From the NCBI RefSeq assembly GCF_008274785.1, contig NZ_VTPU01000008.1, forward strand, positions 145,999 through 209,998: a DNA stretch of 64,000 nt, given 5' to 3'. A program made the position numbers and the translations under genes. Shown in pieces: positions 63,927 to 64,000 of the stretch. The stretch comes from Halomonas eurihalina. Lineage in GTDB: Bacteria > Pseudomonadota > Gammaproteobacteria > Pseudomonadales > Halomonadaceae. The number at the start of each line of letters is the position of its first letter. Positions within the stretch are counted from its first letter, which is position 1. The notes under the pieces were generated by a model that was not told the DNA's origin, made no database searches, and saw only the letters and a program-made list of their open reading frames with translations.

Positions 63927-64000
63927 GAGGGAAGAGGGAAGAGGGAAGAGGGAAGAGGGAAGAGGGAAGAGGGAAGAGGGAAGAGGGAAGAGGGAAGAGG
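63927..64000. repeat. Tandem 7-bp repeat GAGGGAA, at least 10 units, cut by window end
   Basis: Ten full identical GAGGGAA units plus GAGG, beginning 7 bp after the stop of the unknown gene and running off the right edge. The unit is identical to the five-unit tract after tatC. By analogy a palindrome core of the dispersed repeat should follow to the right. Confidence 0.97.

Overview
The window reads as a chromosomal core region of a GC-rich gammaproteobacterium, most likely a Halomonadaceae member (Halomonas/Chromohalobacter type). This placement is inferred from gene order, which closely follows Pseudomonas (ponA-pil-aroK; rpmE-priA-argS-SPOR-hslVU-ubiE-ubiJ-ubiB-hisE-tatABC; hemB-ppk / ppx-rho-ubiD; accA-dnaE-...-rpsB-map-glnD-dapC-dapD-dapE), together with acidic proteins and high third-position GC. 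No rRNA, tRNA, CRISPR array, prophage or insertion sequence was seen. Nearly every base belongs to a housekeeping gene, and many genes overlap by ATGA or a few bases.

Layout. 1-4304 (minus): aroK (cut by the window edge) and a pilMNOPQ/hofMNOPQ-type operon with a short secretin. 4550-7922 (plus): PBP1A and a DUF481 outer-membrane protein. 7989-9740 (minus): short malic enzyme and ribosomal L31. 9885-22506 (plus): priA, argS, an FtsN-like SPOR protein, the HslVU protease, a DUF971 protein, three ubiquinone genes, hisE and the Tat translocase. 22650-31515: elbB (minus), hemB and ppk1 (plus), DAHP synthase behind a long leader (minus), folM, fre and ubiD (minus). 31667-34900: rho (minus) and ppx (plus). 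34903-55776 (all minus): tilS, accA, dnaE, rnhB, the lipid A / outer-membrane assembly cluster (lpxB-lpxA-fabZ-lpxD-skp-bamA-rseP), isoprenoid and phospholipid genes (dxr, cdsA, uppS), then frr, pyrH, tsf, rpsB. 56075-63919 (plus): map, glnD and the lysine/diaminopimelate genes dapC, dapD, dapE with an ArsC-like gene between dapC and dapD, then a small unknown gene.

The most unusual material is non-coding. (1) The DAHP synthase gene is preceded by two small ORFs with good ribosome binding sites, each carrying a Trp/Tyr/Phe-rich patch. Between them lie a stop-codon-spanning hairpin, an alternative 8-bp pairing and an intrinsic terminator. This looks like a tandem leader-peptide attenuation system for aromatic amino acid synthesis. 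(2) A dispersed intergenic repeat family occurs in three full copies (after hslU, tatC and ppk1). Each copy has two short palindromes joined by a conserved 15-16 nt purine-rich linker, followed by opposed purine and pyrimidine arms. In several copies the arm is a tandem 7-bp repeat. A fourth heptamer tract with the same unit runs off the right end of the window, and a fifth locus after priA has the same 7-bp period with other sequences. (3) A structured element with inverted repeats sits before hslV. The spacers around tsf contain strong tandem hairpins.

Coding starts were chosen from ribosome binding sites and family lengths, and often differ from the longest open frame. Family names are recognised from protein sequence motifs and context only; no search was run.
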